Source of the DNA: Coriobacteriaceae bacterium
Lineage (GTDB): Bacteria; Actinomycetota; Coriobacteriia; Coriobacteriales; Coriobacteriaceae
Direction: 5' to 3'
Assembly (NCBI GenBank): GCA_025992855.1
Contig: DAJPGB010000001.1
Span: 1,426,001 to 1,490,000 of the forward strand
Length of the DNA: 64,000 nt
Position numbers and translations under genes: made by a program. This document shows, one piece after another, positions 24,487 to 32,579 of the stretch (positions are counted from its first letter, which is position 1; each line of letters begins with the position of its first letter). The notes beneath the pieces are model-generated. The model ran no database searches and had not been told where the DNA came from. It saw only the letters and a program-made list of their open reading frames with translations.

Positions 24487-25419
24487 ATGGCTCGTCGTAC
24501 GCCTTCTCAACTGAATATGCTGCTCGCCGTCGATAAGCCGGTGGGCTGCACGTCCCACGACGTGGTTTCGCAATGCCGACGCGCCCTCCATGAGCGGCGC
24601 GTCGGCCATGCCGGCACGCTCGACCCCATGGCATCGGGTGTCATGGTGGTGGGTGTTGGCCAGGCCACCCGTCTGCTGGGCATGCTAACCCTCGATACCA
24701 AAAGCTATGTCGCCGACATCTCGTTTGGCGCCGAGACCAATACCGATGATTCGGAGGGCGAAGCCGTCCGCACGGTTGCCGTTGCTCCCGAGTTGCGCGA
24801 TCCCGCCTATGCCCGCGAGCGCTTGGCTGCCATGCTTGGCCCACAGATGCAGGTGCCGCCGGCGTTTTCGGCCATCTCGGTCAACGGCGTTCGCGCGTAC
24901 AAGTCTGCTCGCGAGGGCAATGCTGTTGAGTTGCCCGCGCGCCCCGTCGAGGTCTATGCCGCCGACCTGATCGCCGTGGGAGGCGAAGGTGATACGTGTG
25001 TGTGGACCGTGGCGTTCTCGGTGAGCAAGGGCACCTATATCCGTGCACTCGCTCGCGACTTGGGCCGCGCCTGCGAGAGCGCCGCGCACATTTCCGCGCT
25101 GCGCCGCACGGCCTCCGGTGTTGTTTCTATTGGCGCATGTCATGCGGTCGAGGAGCTTTCTCCCGATTCCGCGGCTGGCTTTGCTCTGGATCCCATTGCA
25201 GCCCTGGGCGCCACGCGTGTTGACGTGCCTGGCAATCTTGCCGACGATCTGCTCTGCGGCCGACGCATTCCCGTTGAGCGTGCGCTTGCCGATTTCGATA
25301 CCTCGAAGTCGCCTTTTGCGTTGGTGCTCGATGGGGGACTCAAGGCGCTAGCCCGCATTGAGAGTGGCCGCTTTGTCATGGAGCACGTGTTTCCGCAGGC
25401 AATCGGCGGTGTTCGATGA
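24487..25419 (+). CDS. truB: tRNA pseudouridine-55 synthase
   Basis: A 310-residue TruB, which makes pseudouridine 55 in the tRNA T arm. The catalytic aspartate is D46 in HAGTLDPMASG; the opening LLAVDKPVGCTSHDVV and the GTYIRALARDLG block are also diagnostic. It ends overlapping the ribF start by 4 bases. Confidence 0.95.
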   Translation: MARRTPSQLNMLLAVDKPVGCTSHDVVSQCRRALHERRVGHAGTLDPMASGVMVVGVGQATRLLGMLTLDTKSYVADISFGAETNTDDSEGEAVRTVAVAPELRDPAYARERLAAMLGPQMQVPPAFSAISVNGVRAYKSAREGNAVELPARPVEVYAADLIAVGGEGDTCVWTVAFSVSKGTYIRALARDLGRACESAAHISALRRTASGVVSIGACHAVEELSPDSAAGFALDPIAALGATRVDVPGNLADDLLCGRRIPVERALADFDTSKSPFALVLDGGLKALARIESGRFVMEHVFPQAIGGVR

Positions 25420-26423
25420 TGTTGTCCGCTCGCGAGCTCGCGCGTATCTTTTTCGCGGGCGAGTCGGACGAGGCTCGCATCGTTACTGCCGATGCGTTTG
25501 ATGAGTGCGAGCACTTGGGTGCCGCATCGATTGCCATCGGCGTGTTCGATGGTGTGCACCGTGGACACCAGGAACTCATCGAAGCGCTTGTCCGTGATGC
25601 CCGTGCCCATGGCTGCAAGGCGGTCGTGGTCACTTTCGATCCCGACCCGGACGTTGTGGTGAGCCCTTCGCCCGCTCAAAAATTGATGACGACGGCCGAC
25701 CGTCTACATGCCTTGGCTCAGACCGGGGTCGATACGGTGGTGGCCGTTCCCTTTACGCCTGAGGTTGCGGCACTCGACCATGTCGGTTTTCTCGCACTGC
25801 TGTCACGCGTGGTCGACATTCGTTCGATTCGCGTTGGCAGCGACTTTAGGCTGGGTCGCGGCGGTGCTTCTGGTGTTGCCGAGATGCGCGCCTGGGGTTC
25901 CGAGCACGGCGTTGACGTGTATGGTCACGACCTGCTTTGCGAGGGCGGTGAGGCCATTTGCGCCACCCGCATTCGTCATGAGCTGGGACAGGGCCATGTG
26001 GAGCTTGCTGCTGAGTTGCTCGGCCGCCCGTATATGCTGCGTGGCGGTGTTGTTCGCGGCCGTCATGAGGGTTCTGGCATGGGCTTTCCCACGGCAAACC
26101 TGCAGGTTCCCGACGGCATTCAGGTGCCTGCCGATGGCGTGTATGAGGGCCTGGTGCTCGTCGATGACACCGTATGGCCTGCTGCCGTTAACGTCGGCCT
26201 GCCGCCGACGTACGCCGATGATGCCGCTTCATCGCATCTCGAGGCTAACTTAATTGGTTATACGGGCGACCTGTACGGCGCTTCCGTTTCGCTGGCGTTT
26301 ACGCGCTGGCTGCGTCCCTCGCGTGTGTTCGAATCGCTGGATGAGTTGATTGCGACCGTCGAGGGGAATATCGAGGACATTCGTCACAACTTGGGTGAGC
26401 AAGGGGTGGGCATCCGTGATTAG
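25416..26423 (+). CDS. ribF: Bifunctional riboflavin kinase / FAD synthetase
   Basis: A 335-residue RibF converting riboflavin to FMN and FAD. The N-terminal nucleotidyltransferase domain has IAIGVFDGVHRGHQ; the C-terminal kinase domain has GSGMGFPTANL. Two ATGs (25416, 25419) are possible and indistinguishable. The gene is coupled to truB by overlap and to dnaG downstream by 8 bases. No FMN riboswitch precedes it. Confidence 0.94.
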   Translation: MMLSARELARIFFAGESDEARIVTADAFDECEHLGAASIAIGVFDGVHRGHQELIEALVRDARAHGCKAVVVTFDPDPDVVVSPSPAQKLMTTADRLHALAQTGVDTVVAVPFTPEVAALDHVGFLALLSRVVDIRSIRVGSDFRLGRGGASGVAEMRAWGSEHGVDVYGHDLLCEGGEAICATRIRHELGQGHVELAAELLGRPYMLRGGVVRGRHEGSGMGFPTANLQVPDGIQVPADGVYEGLVLVDDTVWPAAVNVGLPPTYADDAASSHLEANLIGYTGDLYGASVSLAFTRWLRPSRVFESLDELIATVEGNIEDIRHNLGEQGVGIRD

Positions 26424-28524
26424 CGATGAGGAAAAAGATCAGGTACGCGCTGCGTCCGACCTGGTTGCCATCGTGCAGGAAACGGTTGAGCTCAAGCCCC
26501 GCGGCCATGAGTTTTGGGGCTGCTGCCCGTTTCATGGCGAAAAGACTCCGTCCTTCCACATTATTCCCGCCACGCAGGTGTGGCATTGCTTTGGCTGCGG
26601 CGAGGGTGGCGACGTCTTCACCTATATCATGAAGCGCGAGAACCTGAGCTTTCCCGAGTCAATCCGTTACTTGGCCGATCGCGCGGGTATTGAGCTGCAT
26701 GACACCGGAGATCGCCGCGAGCGCGGTACCAAGCGTGCCCGCATCTACGATCTGTGCGCCGAGACCGCCCTGTTCTATCACACCATGCTTATGCGCGGTA
26801 AGGACGGTCGTCCGCGCGAGTACTTTGCCAGCCGCGGCATGGGTGGCGACGTCTGCCGCCGCTACTGCCTGGGCTTTGCTCCGGGTCGTAACATGCTGGT
26901 AGCTCATCTGTCGCAGGCGGGCTTTACTCCGCAGGAGATGATCGACGCCAACGTGGCTGTGAGCCGCGGGCGCGGGCAGCTTGCCGACCGCTTCTACGAC
27001 CGCGTGATGTTTCCCATCTTTGATGAGCAGGGTCACAACATCGCCTTTGGCGGTCGTATCATGGGAGACGGCCAACCCAAGTACCTCAACACCGCCGAGA
27101 CGAGCGTGTTTCATAAAAAGCGAAACCTCTATGGCTTTAATTGGGCCAAGGAGTATATCGTCGCGCAGGATACCGCCATCGTGGTGGAGGGCTATACCGA
27201 CTGCATCGCTTGTTGGGAGGCGGGGATTAAAAACGTCGTCGCTACGTTGGGCACCGCGCTCACGGAGCATCACGTCAAGACGCTCACCCGCTTTGCCAAG
27301 CGCATCGTGTATATGTTCGACGGCGATGCCGCGGGCCAGAAGGCCGCCCGTCGCGCGATTCAGTTTATCGAGCAGGATTCGATGGACCTTCGCTGCGTGG
27401 TGCTGCCCGACGGCAACGATCCCATGGAGTTCATCACGGCGCATGGTGGACAGGAGCTGCAGGCGCGCATCGACGCTGCCGAGCCCCTCATGGACTTTGT
27501 CTACCGTTCGCTGCAGGAGTCGAGCGACATCACCACGCCGGGCGGTCGCGCCAAGGCGCTGGAAGATGCACTGACGCTTATCTATCCGCTGCGCGATAGC
27601 TATATGATCGATACGTACTTTATCCAGATTGCCGATCTGCTGGGTTTGGATCTGGAGACAGTGCGTGCGAGCTCGGGCCGCGTGTTTCGCGATGTCGCCA
27701 AGCGCGAGGATGCGGAGCGTCGCCGTGAGCAGAACTATGAGCGTCAGCGGGCACAGGCTGAGCGGTCCGGCGGGACGGGCAGTCGGGCGTCGAGTTCTCG
27801 CGATGCCGGTCGCGGTGCTTGGGCATCGGGCGCGACGCCGCCGGTGTCCGCGCCGGTCGAAGAAGAGCCGTACGACTACGTCCCGCTCGATGTCTACGGT
27901 GCCGCGCCCGTGGAGGTCGTCGACGATCTGCCGCCGATCGATGTGCCTGATGGTATGGGTGCTGTGCCTGTGGCTGACGGTTCGGGCGCACCGGCTGCCA
28001 TGGCGCCGATGGTTCTTACTGATCTTGAACGCAAGTCCTTGGCAGGGGAGCGCGAGCTGTTGACGATGCTTACGAGCTACCCCGACCTGTTCCGAACGTA
28101 TGCCGACCGCATCTGCTCTATCGAGTGGGTTGATCCACGTCACGAGTCCATCGCATGGGCCGTGCTGGCAACGCCGCCGGGAACCGATCCTGCAGCCTGC
28201 ATGGATGCGGCGCGCTCGGTGTGTCCCGAGGCGGCAACGCTTGTGAGTGCCGGGCGCATCTCGGCGACGAGCAAGCACCCCACCGAGACAAACATCGTGT
28301 TCATGCTCGATACGCTCGAGCTCTACACCATCAAGCGCCGCATGCGTGCCGCACAGGCCAAGCTGCGCCAGGACCGTTCGCTCGATGATGAGGCCCGTCA
28401 CGCGCTGACCGTGCAGGCCGCGCAGGATTCGCAGCGTCAACGCGAGCTGCAAAAGTCTATCGGCGGCGTGGCGGACCCGTTCCGTTTGATCGGTCTGGAG
28501 GCCGTAGGCACCGAACAGGCCTAG
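26416..28524 (+). CDS. dnaG: DNA primase
   Basis: A 702-residue primase making RNA primers for replication. The CHC2 zinc finger uses Cys36/37, H40, C58 and C61. The TOPRIM domain contains VVEGYTDCIA and the acidic FDGDAAG motif. Residues about 440-520 are a Pro/Ala/Glu-rich linker before the helicase-binding C-terminal domain. GTG 26416 is the family-consistent start, with AGGGGTGGG upstream; it overlaps ribF. The dnaG-rpoD order follows the macromolecular-synthesis arrangement. Confidence 0.94.
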   Translation: MISDEEKDQVRAASDLVAIVQETVELKPRGHEFWGCCPFHGEKTPSFHIIPATQVWHCFGCGEGGDVFTYIMKRENLSFPESIRYLADRAGIELHDTGDRRERGTKRARIYDLCAETALFYHTMLMRGKDGRPREYFASRGMGGDVCRRYCLGFAPGRNMLVAHLSQAGFTPQEMIDANVAVSRGRGQLADRFYDRVMFPIFDEQGHNIAFGGRIMGDGQPKYLNTAETSVFHKKRNLYGFNWAKEYIVAQDTAIVVEGYTDCIACWEAGIKNVVATLGTALTEHHVKTLTRFAKRIVYMFDGDAAGQKAARRAIQFIEQDSMDLRCVVLPDGNDPMEFITAHGGQELQARIDAAEPLMDFVYRSLQESSDITTPGGRAKALEDALTLIYPLRDSYMIDTYFIQIADLLGLDLETVRASSGRVFRDVAKREDAERRREQNYERQRAQAERSGGTGSRASSSRDAGRGAWASGATPPVSAPVEEEPYDYVPLDVYGAAPVEVVDDLPPIDVPDGMGAVPVADGSGAPAAMAPMVLTDLERKSLAGERELLTMLTSYPDLFRTYADRICSIEWVDPRHESIAWAVLATPPGTDPAACMDAARSVCPEAATLVSAGRISATSKHPTETNIVFMLDTLELYTIKRRMRAAQAKLRQDRSLDDEARHALTVQAAQDSQRQRELQKSIGGVADPFRLIGLEAVGTEQA

Positions 28525-28634
28525 ATGTTGTGGTCAACCAGCGTATTCTCGCCTATATCCAGTCCTCTTTTTGGGTATAGACGCCTATGTGTGTGCTAAA
28601 GTATTGAGTCCTGTGGACTATGAAGGGAGAATCT

Positions 28635-29984
28635 GTGCCAAAAAAGACTGAGAGCACGGGTACTGGGCTGGAATCCTACGTTGCAAAGCTCATGGGCAAC
28701 GGCTCAAACAGGACTTCGGTAACCGAGGACGAGATTCAGGTCGCCCTGAAGGATATCGATGTTTCTGACGAGCAGCTCACCGCGGTGTATTCCGCGCTGC
28801 GCAATAGTGGCATCCAGATTATCTCCGCGAGCGGAAACGACGACGCCCCCATGGACGTCGACGATGACGACACCGATAACGATACTGACGATTTCGATGA
28901 CGACGACGAGCACGATTCCGGCTCGCTCGACGATCACGAGCTCAAGATGGCCCGTCAGGCCGACGCCGAGATGGGTTCTTCCAAGAGCAAGAAGAAGCGC
29001 ACCGTGCGCACGTCCCGTTCACGCTCGCGCGTGCGTGGCATCGATGCCTCCACGGTGATGCTGACCGGCGATCCGGTTCGTATGTACCTCAAGGAGATCG
29101 GCAAGGTCGACCTGCTGACCGCTTCCGAAGAGGTCGATTTGGCTATGAAGATCGAGGCCGGTCTTGAGGCCACCGAGAAGCTCGAGGCCGCCGAGGCGGG
29201 CGAGATCGAGCTTACCCGCGCCGAGATACGTCGCCTGACCCGTATCGAGAACGTGGGTCTCGAGGCCAAGCAGGCGCTCATCAGCGCCAACCTGCGTCTG
29301 GTCGTCTCCATCGCCAAGCGCTACGTCGGTCGCGGCATGCTGTTCCTGGACCTGATCCAGGAGGGCAACCTCGGTCTGATTCGCGCAGTCGAGAAGTTCG
29401 ACTACCAGAAGGGCTTCAAGTTCTCCACGTACGCCACGTGGTGGATCCGTCAGGCCATTACGCGCGCCATTGCCGACCAGGCCCGTACCATCCGTATTCC
29501 CGTACACATGGTCGAGACCATCAACAAGCTCGTCCGCGTGCAGCGCCAGCTCCTTCAGGACCTGGGCCGCGACCCGACCCCCGAGGAGATCGGTGCCGAG
29601 ATGGACATGAGCGCCGACCGCGTCCGCGAGATCCAGAAGATCTCGCAGGAGCCCGTGTCGCTCGAGACCCCCATCGGCGAGGAAGAGGATTCCCAGCTGG
29701 GCGACTTCATCGAGGACTCCCAGGCCATCGTTCCGCCCGATGCTGCCAGCTTCTCCATGCTGCAGGAGCAGCTCACCCAGGTGCTCGACTCGCTTGCCGA
29801 TCGTGAGCGCAAGGTTATCGAGCTGCGCTTTGGTCTTGTCGACGGACATCCCCGTACGCTCGAGGAAGTCGGCCGCGAGTTTGGCGTCACGCGCGAGCGT
29901 ATCCGCCAGATCGAGTCCAAGACCTTGGCCAAGCTCCGCCACCCCAGCCGCAGTAGCAAGCTGAAGGACTACATCGAAAGCTAG
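28635..29984 (+). CDS. rpoD: Primary sigma factor RpoD/SigA
   Basis: A 449-residue sigma-70. Residues 1-75 resemble region 1.1, then a very acidic stretch of Asp/Glu. Region 1.2 is DPVRMYLKEIG; region 2 has NLRLVVSIAKRYVGRGM and TYATWWIRQAI; region 4 ends with the helix-turn-helix EEVGREFGVTRERIRQIE. GTG 28635 is preferred because AAGGGAGA lies 4-5 bases upstream; ATG 28620 lacks a ribosome site and adds only five residues. Confidence 0.95.
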   Translation: MPKKTESTGTGLESYVAKLMGNGSNRTSVTEDEIQVALKDIDVSDEQLTAVYSALRNSGIQIISASGNDDAPMDVDDDDTDNDTDDFDDDDEHDSGSLDDHELKMARQADAEMGSSKSKKKRTVRTSRSRSRVRGIDASTVMLTGDPVRMYLKEIGKVDLLTASEEVDLAMKIEAGLEATEKLEAAEAGEIELTRAEIRRLTRIENVGLEAKQALISANLRLVVSIAKRYVGRGMLFLDLIQEGNLGLIRAVEKFDYQKGFKFSTYATWWIRQAITRAIADQARTIRIPVHMVETINKLVRVQRQLLQDLGRDPTPEEIGAEMDMSADRVREIQKISQEPVSLETPIGEEEDSQLGDFIEDSQAIVPPDAASFSMLQEQLTQVLDSLADRERKVIELRFGLVDGHPRTLEEVGREFGVTRERIRQIESKTLAKLRHPSRSSKLKDYIES

Positions 29985-29993
29985 TCAAGCAAT

Positions 29994-30028
29994 AAGCGCC
30001 CTCAAGCACATTCGCTCGGGGGCGCTTT
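29994..30028 (+). terminator. Terminator after rpoD
   Basis: AAGCGCCC ... GGGCGCTTT with an internal partial stem. U tract is short (TTTC). Confidence 0.65.
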
Positions 30029-30032
30029 CATG

Positions 30033-30061
30033 TAGTCGTTGGGGACGTTCTTAAACGACTA
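30033..30061. repeat. Small GGGGACG-type inverted repeat
   Basis: TAGTCGTT (30033-30040) and AACGACTA (30054-30061) flank GGGGACGTTCTTA. The GGGGAC string next to a short stem recalls REP-type sequences and the hairpins at 54.5 and 62.3 kb. Confidence 0.55.
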
Positions 30062-30087
30062 GGTCGGAAAAATTCTCAAAAAAGTTC

Positions 30088-30115
30088 TTGCCCTGAGCTG
30101 ATTCGTCCGTATAAT
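30088..30115 (+). promoter_or_regulatory. Promoter of the tRNA-Asn pair
   Basis: TTGCCC (30088-30093), 16 bases, perfect TATAAT (30110-30115). Predicted start near 30122, about 24 bases before the first tRNA. Confidence 0.8.
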
Positions 30116-30145
30116 AAATTTCGTTGCTTGAGAGCACGCACCTAT

Positions 30146-30220
30146 TCCTCGGTAGCTCAATGGTAGAGCACGCGGCTGTTAACCGCGCTGTTGTAGGTTC
30201 GAGTCCTACCCGGGGAGCCA
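30146..30220 (+). tRNA. tRNA-Asn (GTT), copy 1
   Basis: 75 nt including encoded CCA. Acceptor TCCTCGG pairs with CCGGGGA; the T arm contains GGTTCGAGTCC; anticodon GTT at 30178-30180 in loop CTGTTAA. Reads AAC/AAU. Confidence 0.97.
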
Positions 30221-30228
30221 GAATTTCT

Positions 30229-30251
30229 CAGCCCATTCCGCTGGGCTTTTT
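30229..30251 (+). terminator. Terminator between the two tRNA-Asn genes
   Basis: AGCCCA, loop TTCCGC, TGGGCT then TTTT. It sits 9 bases after copy 1 and ends just before copy 2, so copy 2 depends on read-through or on its own start. Confidence 0.75.
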
Positions 30252-30254
30252 AAT

Positions 30255-30329
30255 TCCTCGGTAGCTCAATGGTAGAGCACGCGGCTGTTAACCGCGCTGT
30301 TGTAGGTTCGAGTCCTACCCGGGGAGCCA
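30255..30329 (+). tRNA. tRNA-Asn (GTT), copy 2
   Basis: Identical in sequence to copy 1 over all 75 nt including CCA; anticodon GTT. No separate -35/-10 is visible in the 34-base spacer. Confidence 0.97.
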
Positions 30330-30336
30330 GGTTGTA

Positions 30337-30366
30337 AAACCCGTCGCTTATGCGGCGGGTTTTTTC
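30337..30366 (+). terminator. Terminator after tRNA-Asn copy 2
   Basis: AAACCCGTCGC, loop TTAT, GCGGCGGGTTTTTT. Strong stem with a six-T tail. Confidence 0.9.
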
Positions 30367-30523
30367 ATGCCGCGATCGCCGTTCGCGAACGTTGCCATAT
30401 CAACATTTCGTGTCGAGGATGTAATCCCGCGACCCATCACCTCAACATGGCGCGGTCGTTGTAGAATATTGCAATGATTGCTCCCACGACATGGTGCCGT
30501 GAGCACCAGATAAGGAGATTCTT

Positions 30524-30880
30524 GTGTCTGAGACCATCAACGGCAGCCTGAGCGTCTCGAACGACGTTATTGCCGATATTGCCGGTTATGCCGCGATGAC
30601 GTGCTATGGCGTCGTCGGTATGGCTGAGCAGCTCCAGGGCGCCGAGAGCGTGCGCCTGCTTGCCGGTCAGCGCCTCCGCAAGGGCGTGCTTGTCTCCGCC
30701 GACGAGAACGGCCTTACGGTCGATCTTCACGTCGTGCTCGAGAACGGCGTCAACATGAAGTCCGTCTGCCACAATCTTTCGAGCTCCGTTGCCTTCACCC
30801 TGCAGGAGATCGCCCAGATCGATCCCGCCAGCCTTAAGATCGGCATTCACATCGACGCGCTCAAGAGCCGTCTGAACTAG
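30524..30880 (+). CDS. Asp23/Gls24 family protein
   Basis: A 118-residue Asp23/Gls24-type envelope-stress protein (GSLSVSNDVIADIAGYAAMT ... GLTVDLHVVLENGVNMKSVC). GTG 30524 has ATAAGGAGATTC upstream. It lies directly before fakA, the standard placement in Gram-positives, where the pair links fatty-acid incorporation and membrane stress. The rpmB gene that usually precedes it is not here; tRNA genes are instead. Confidence 0.88.
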   Translation: MSETINGSLSVSNDVIADIAGYAAMTCYGVVGMAEQLQGAESVRLLAGQRLRKGVLVSADENGLTVDLHVVLENGVNMKSVCHNLSSSVAFTLQEIAQIDPASLKIGIHIDALKSRLN

Positions 30881-30907
30881 CATCCGAAAACGGAGATTCA
30901 AATACCC

Positions 30908-32569
30908 ATGATTGCAAAGACCATTCGCACCTGTTTTCCGATCGCTGCGGCTGCCGTTTCCGACAAGGCCGAGGAGATCAACAAGCTCAACGTCTTCCCC
31001 GTACCCGATGGCGATACCGGCACCAATATGTCGCTCACGCTCGCCTCGGTGACCAAGGAGCTTTCCGCCCTTCCCGCCGATGCCGATATGGAGGCCATCG
31101 CCGGCGCCATCACCCACGGCTCCCTGATGGGTGCCCGCGGCAACTCCGGCGTCATCACCTCTCAGATCCTGCGCGGCGTGGCCGAGGGTCTCGTCTCTGC
31201 TGATGAGCCCATCACGTCCGCCAACATCGCCTATGCGTTCCGCCGCGCCGTCAAGGTTGCCTTCCAGGCCGTCCGTAAGCCCATCGAGGGCACGATTCTC
31301 ACGGTGCTGCGCGATGTCTCGACCAAGGCCGACGAGTGCGAAAAGAAGAAGTTCTCGGCCGAGGACGCGCTCGACGCTATCGTCGTCGAGGCATATCAGT
31401 CTGTCGCTCGCACGCCCGACCTTCTGCCCGTTCTGAAGGAGAACGGCGTGGTCGACTCCGGCGCCTTTGGCTTTGCCATCTTCCTGGAGAACTTTGTTGC
31501 CGCCGCGCTTGGCCGCAGCACCGTTGTCGAGGATTTCTCCGCCACGTTTGATTCCGCTGGCTCTGCCCGCGACGCGGCCCTCAATCGCGTTGAGATCGAG
31601 GCCAACGACGACTGGGAGGGCTCGGAGTTCCGCTACTGCAACGAGTTCCTCTTTAAGGCTGACGCTCCCTTTGACGAGGATGAGTGCCTTAAGTTCCTGG
31701 GTTCCATGGGCGACTGTGAGCTACTCGTGGGCGCCTACCCCGATTACAAGATCCACGTGCACTCCAACACCCCCAACCTGGTGCTCGAGCACATGCTTCA
31801 GCTTGGTCAGATCTACGAGGTCTTTATCCACAACATGGAGATGGAGGCCCACGACCGTACCGCCAAGATTCATGAGGACCAGGAAAAGGCCGCCGAGCCC
31901 GCCAAGGCGCTGGGCTTTGTCGCCGTTGCCGCTGGGTCCGGCGAGGCAGACATCCTCAAGTCCCTCGGCGTCGACGTGATCGTGTCGGGTGGTCAGACCA
32001 TGAACCCCTCGACTGCAGACCTGCTGGGCGCTGTTGACCAGGTCAACGCGACCTCGATCATCATTCTGCCCAACAACGGCAACATCCGCATGGCCGCTGA
32101 GGCCGCTGCCTCAGCCTGCACCGACAAGAAGGTCGCCGTCGTTCCCACCAAGACCGTTCCGCAGGCCTTCTCCGCGCTGTTCGCGGTCCTGCCCGATTCC
32201 GAGCTCGAGGATGCCGTCGCCGCTATGGTCGACGCCATCAGCGAGGTCCGCGATGGCGAGGTCACCCGCGCCGTGCGCGACTCCAGCGCCTCCGACGGTT
32301 CGCCAATTCACTCCGGTGACGTCATGGGCATCATTGCCGGCTCCATCGATGTCGTCGGCTCCGACGTGAAGCAGGTCACGCTCGATTGCATCAACCGCAT
32401 GCAGGAGGAAGAGGAGGGCGACGCGCTGACGATTCTGGCCGGCGAGGAGCTGTCCGATGAAGCCTTCCAGGAGATCGTCGACGCTATCGAGGAGGCTCAG
32501 CCCGACCTGGAGATCGACGCCCATCGTGGCGAGCAGCCGCTCTATCCCGTGATCTTCTCGATCGAGTAG
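30908..32569 (+). CDS. fakA: Fatty acid kinase catalytic subunit FakA (DAK/DegV-like)
   Basis: A 553-residue protein with an N-terminal Dak2-type ATP-binding domain, NVFPVPDGDTGTNMSLTL with metal-binding D34 and D36, a middle domain, and a C-terminal DegV-related region. FakA phosphorylates exogenous fatty acids carried by FakB for entry into phospholipids through PlsX/PlsY; plsX is in the same window at 37352. Starts 27 bases after Asp23. Confidence 0.88.
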   Translation: MIAKTIRTCFPIAAAAVSDKAEEINKLNVFPVPDGDTGTNMSLTLASVTKELSALPADADMEAIAGAITHGSLMGARGNSGVITSQILRGVAEGLVSADEPITSANIAYAFRRAVKVAFQAVRKPIEGTILTVLRDVSTKADECEKKKFSAEDALDAIVVEAYQSVARTPDLLPVLKENGVVDSGAFGFAIFLENFVAAALGRSTVVEDFSATFDSAGSARDAALNRVEIEANDDWEGSEFRYCNEFLFKADAPFDEDECLKFLGSMGDCELLVGAYPDYKIHVHSNTPNLVLEHMLQLGQIYEVFIHNMEMEAHDRTAKIHEDQEKAAEPAKALGFVAVAAGSGEADILKSLGVDVIVSGGQTMNPSTADLLGAVDQVNATSIIILPNNGNIRMAAEAAASACTDKKVAVVPTKTVPQAFSALFAVLPDSELEDAVAAMVDAISEVRDGEVTRAVRDSSASDGSPIHSGDVMGIIAGSIDVVGSDVKQVTLDCINRMQEEEEGDALTILAGEELSDEAFQEIVDAIEEAQPDLEIDAHRGEQPLYPVIFSIE

Positions 32570-32579
32570 GCATCTGCCT

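Noticed and set aside
28620..28634. ATG 28620 as the rpoD start
   Set aside because: It would place the AAGGGAGA ribosome site inside the coding region and has none of its own; GTG 28635 is better.
30146..30329. Attachment site of an integrated element at the duplicated tRNA-Asn
   Set aside because: The repeat is the entire tRNA including its 5' half and no integrase or foreign DNA lies between or beside the copies; simple tandem duplication fits better.
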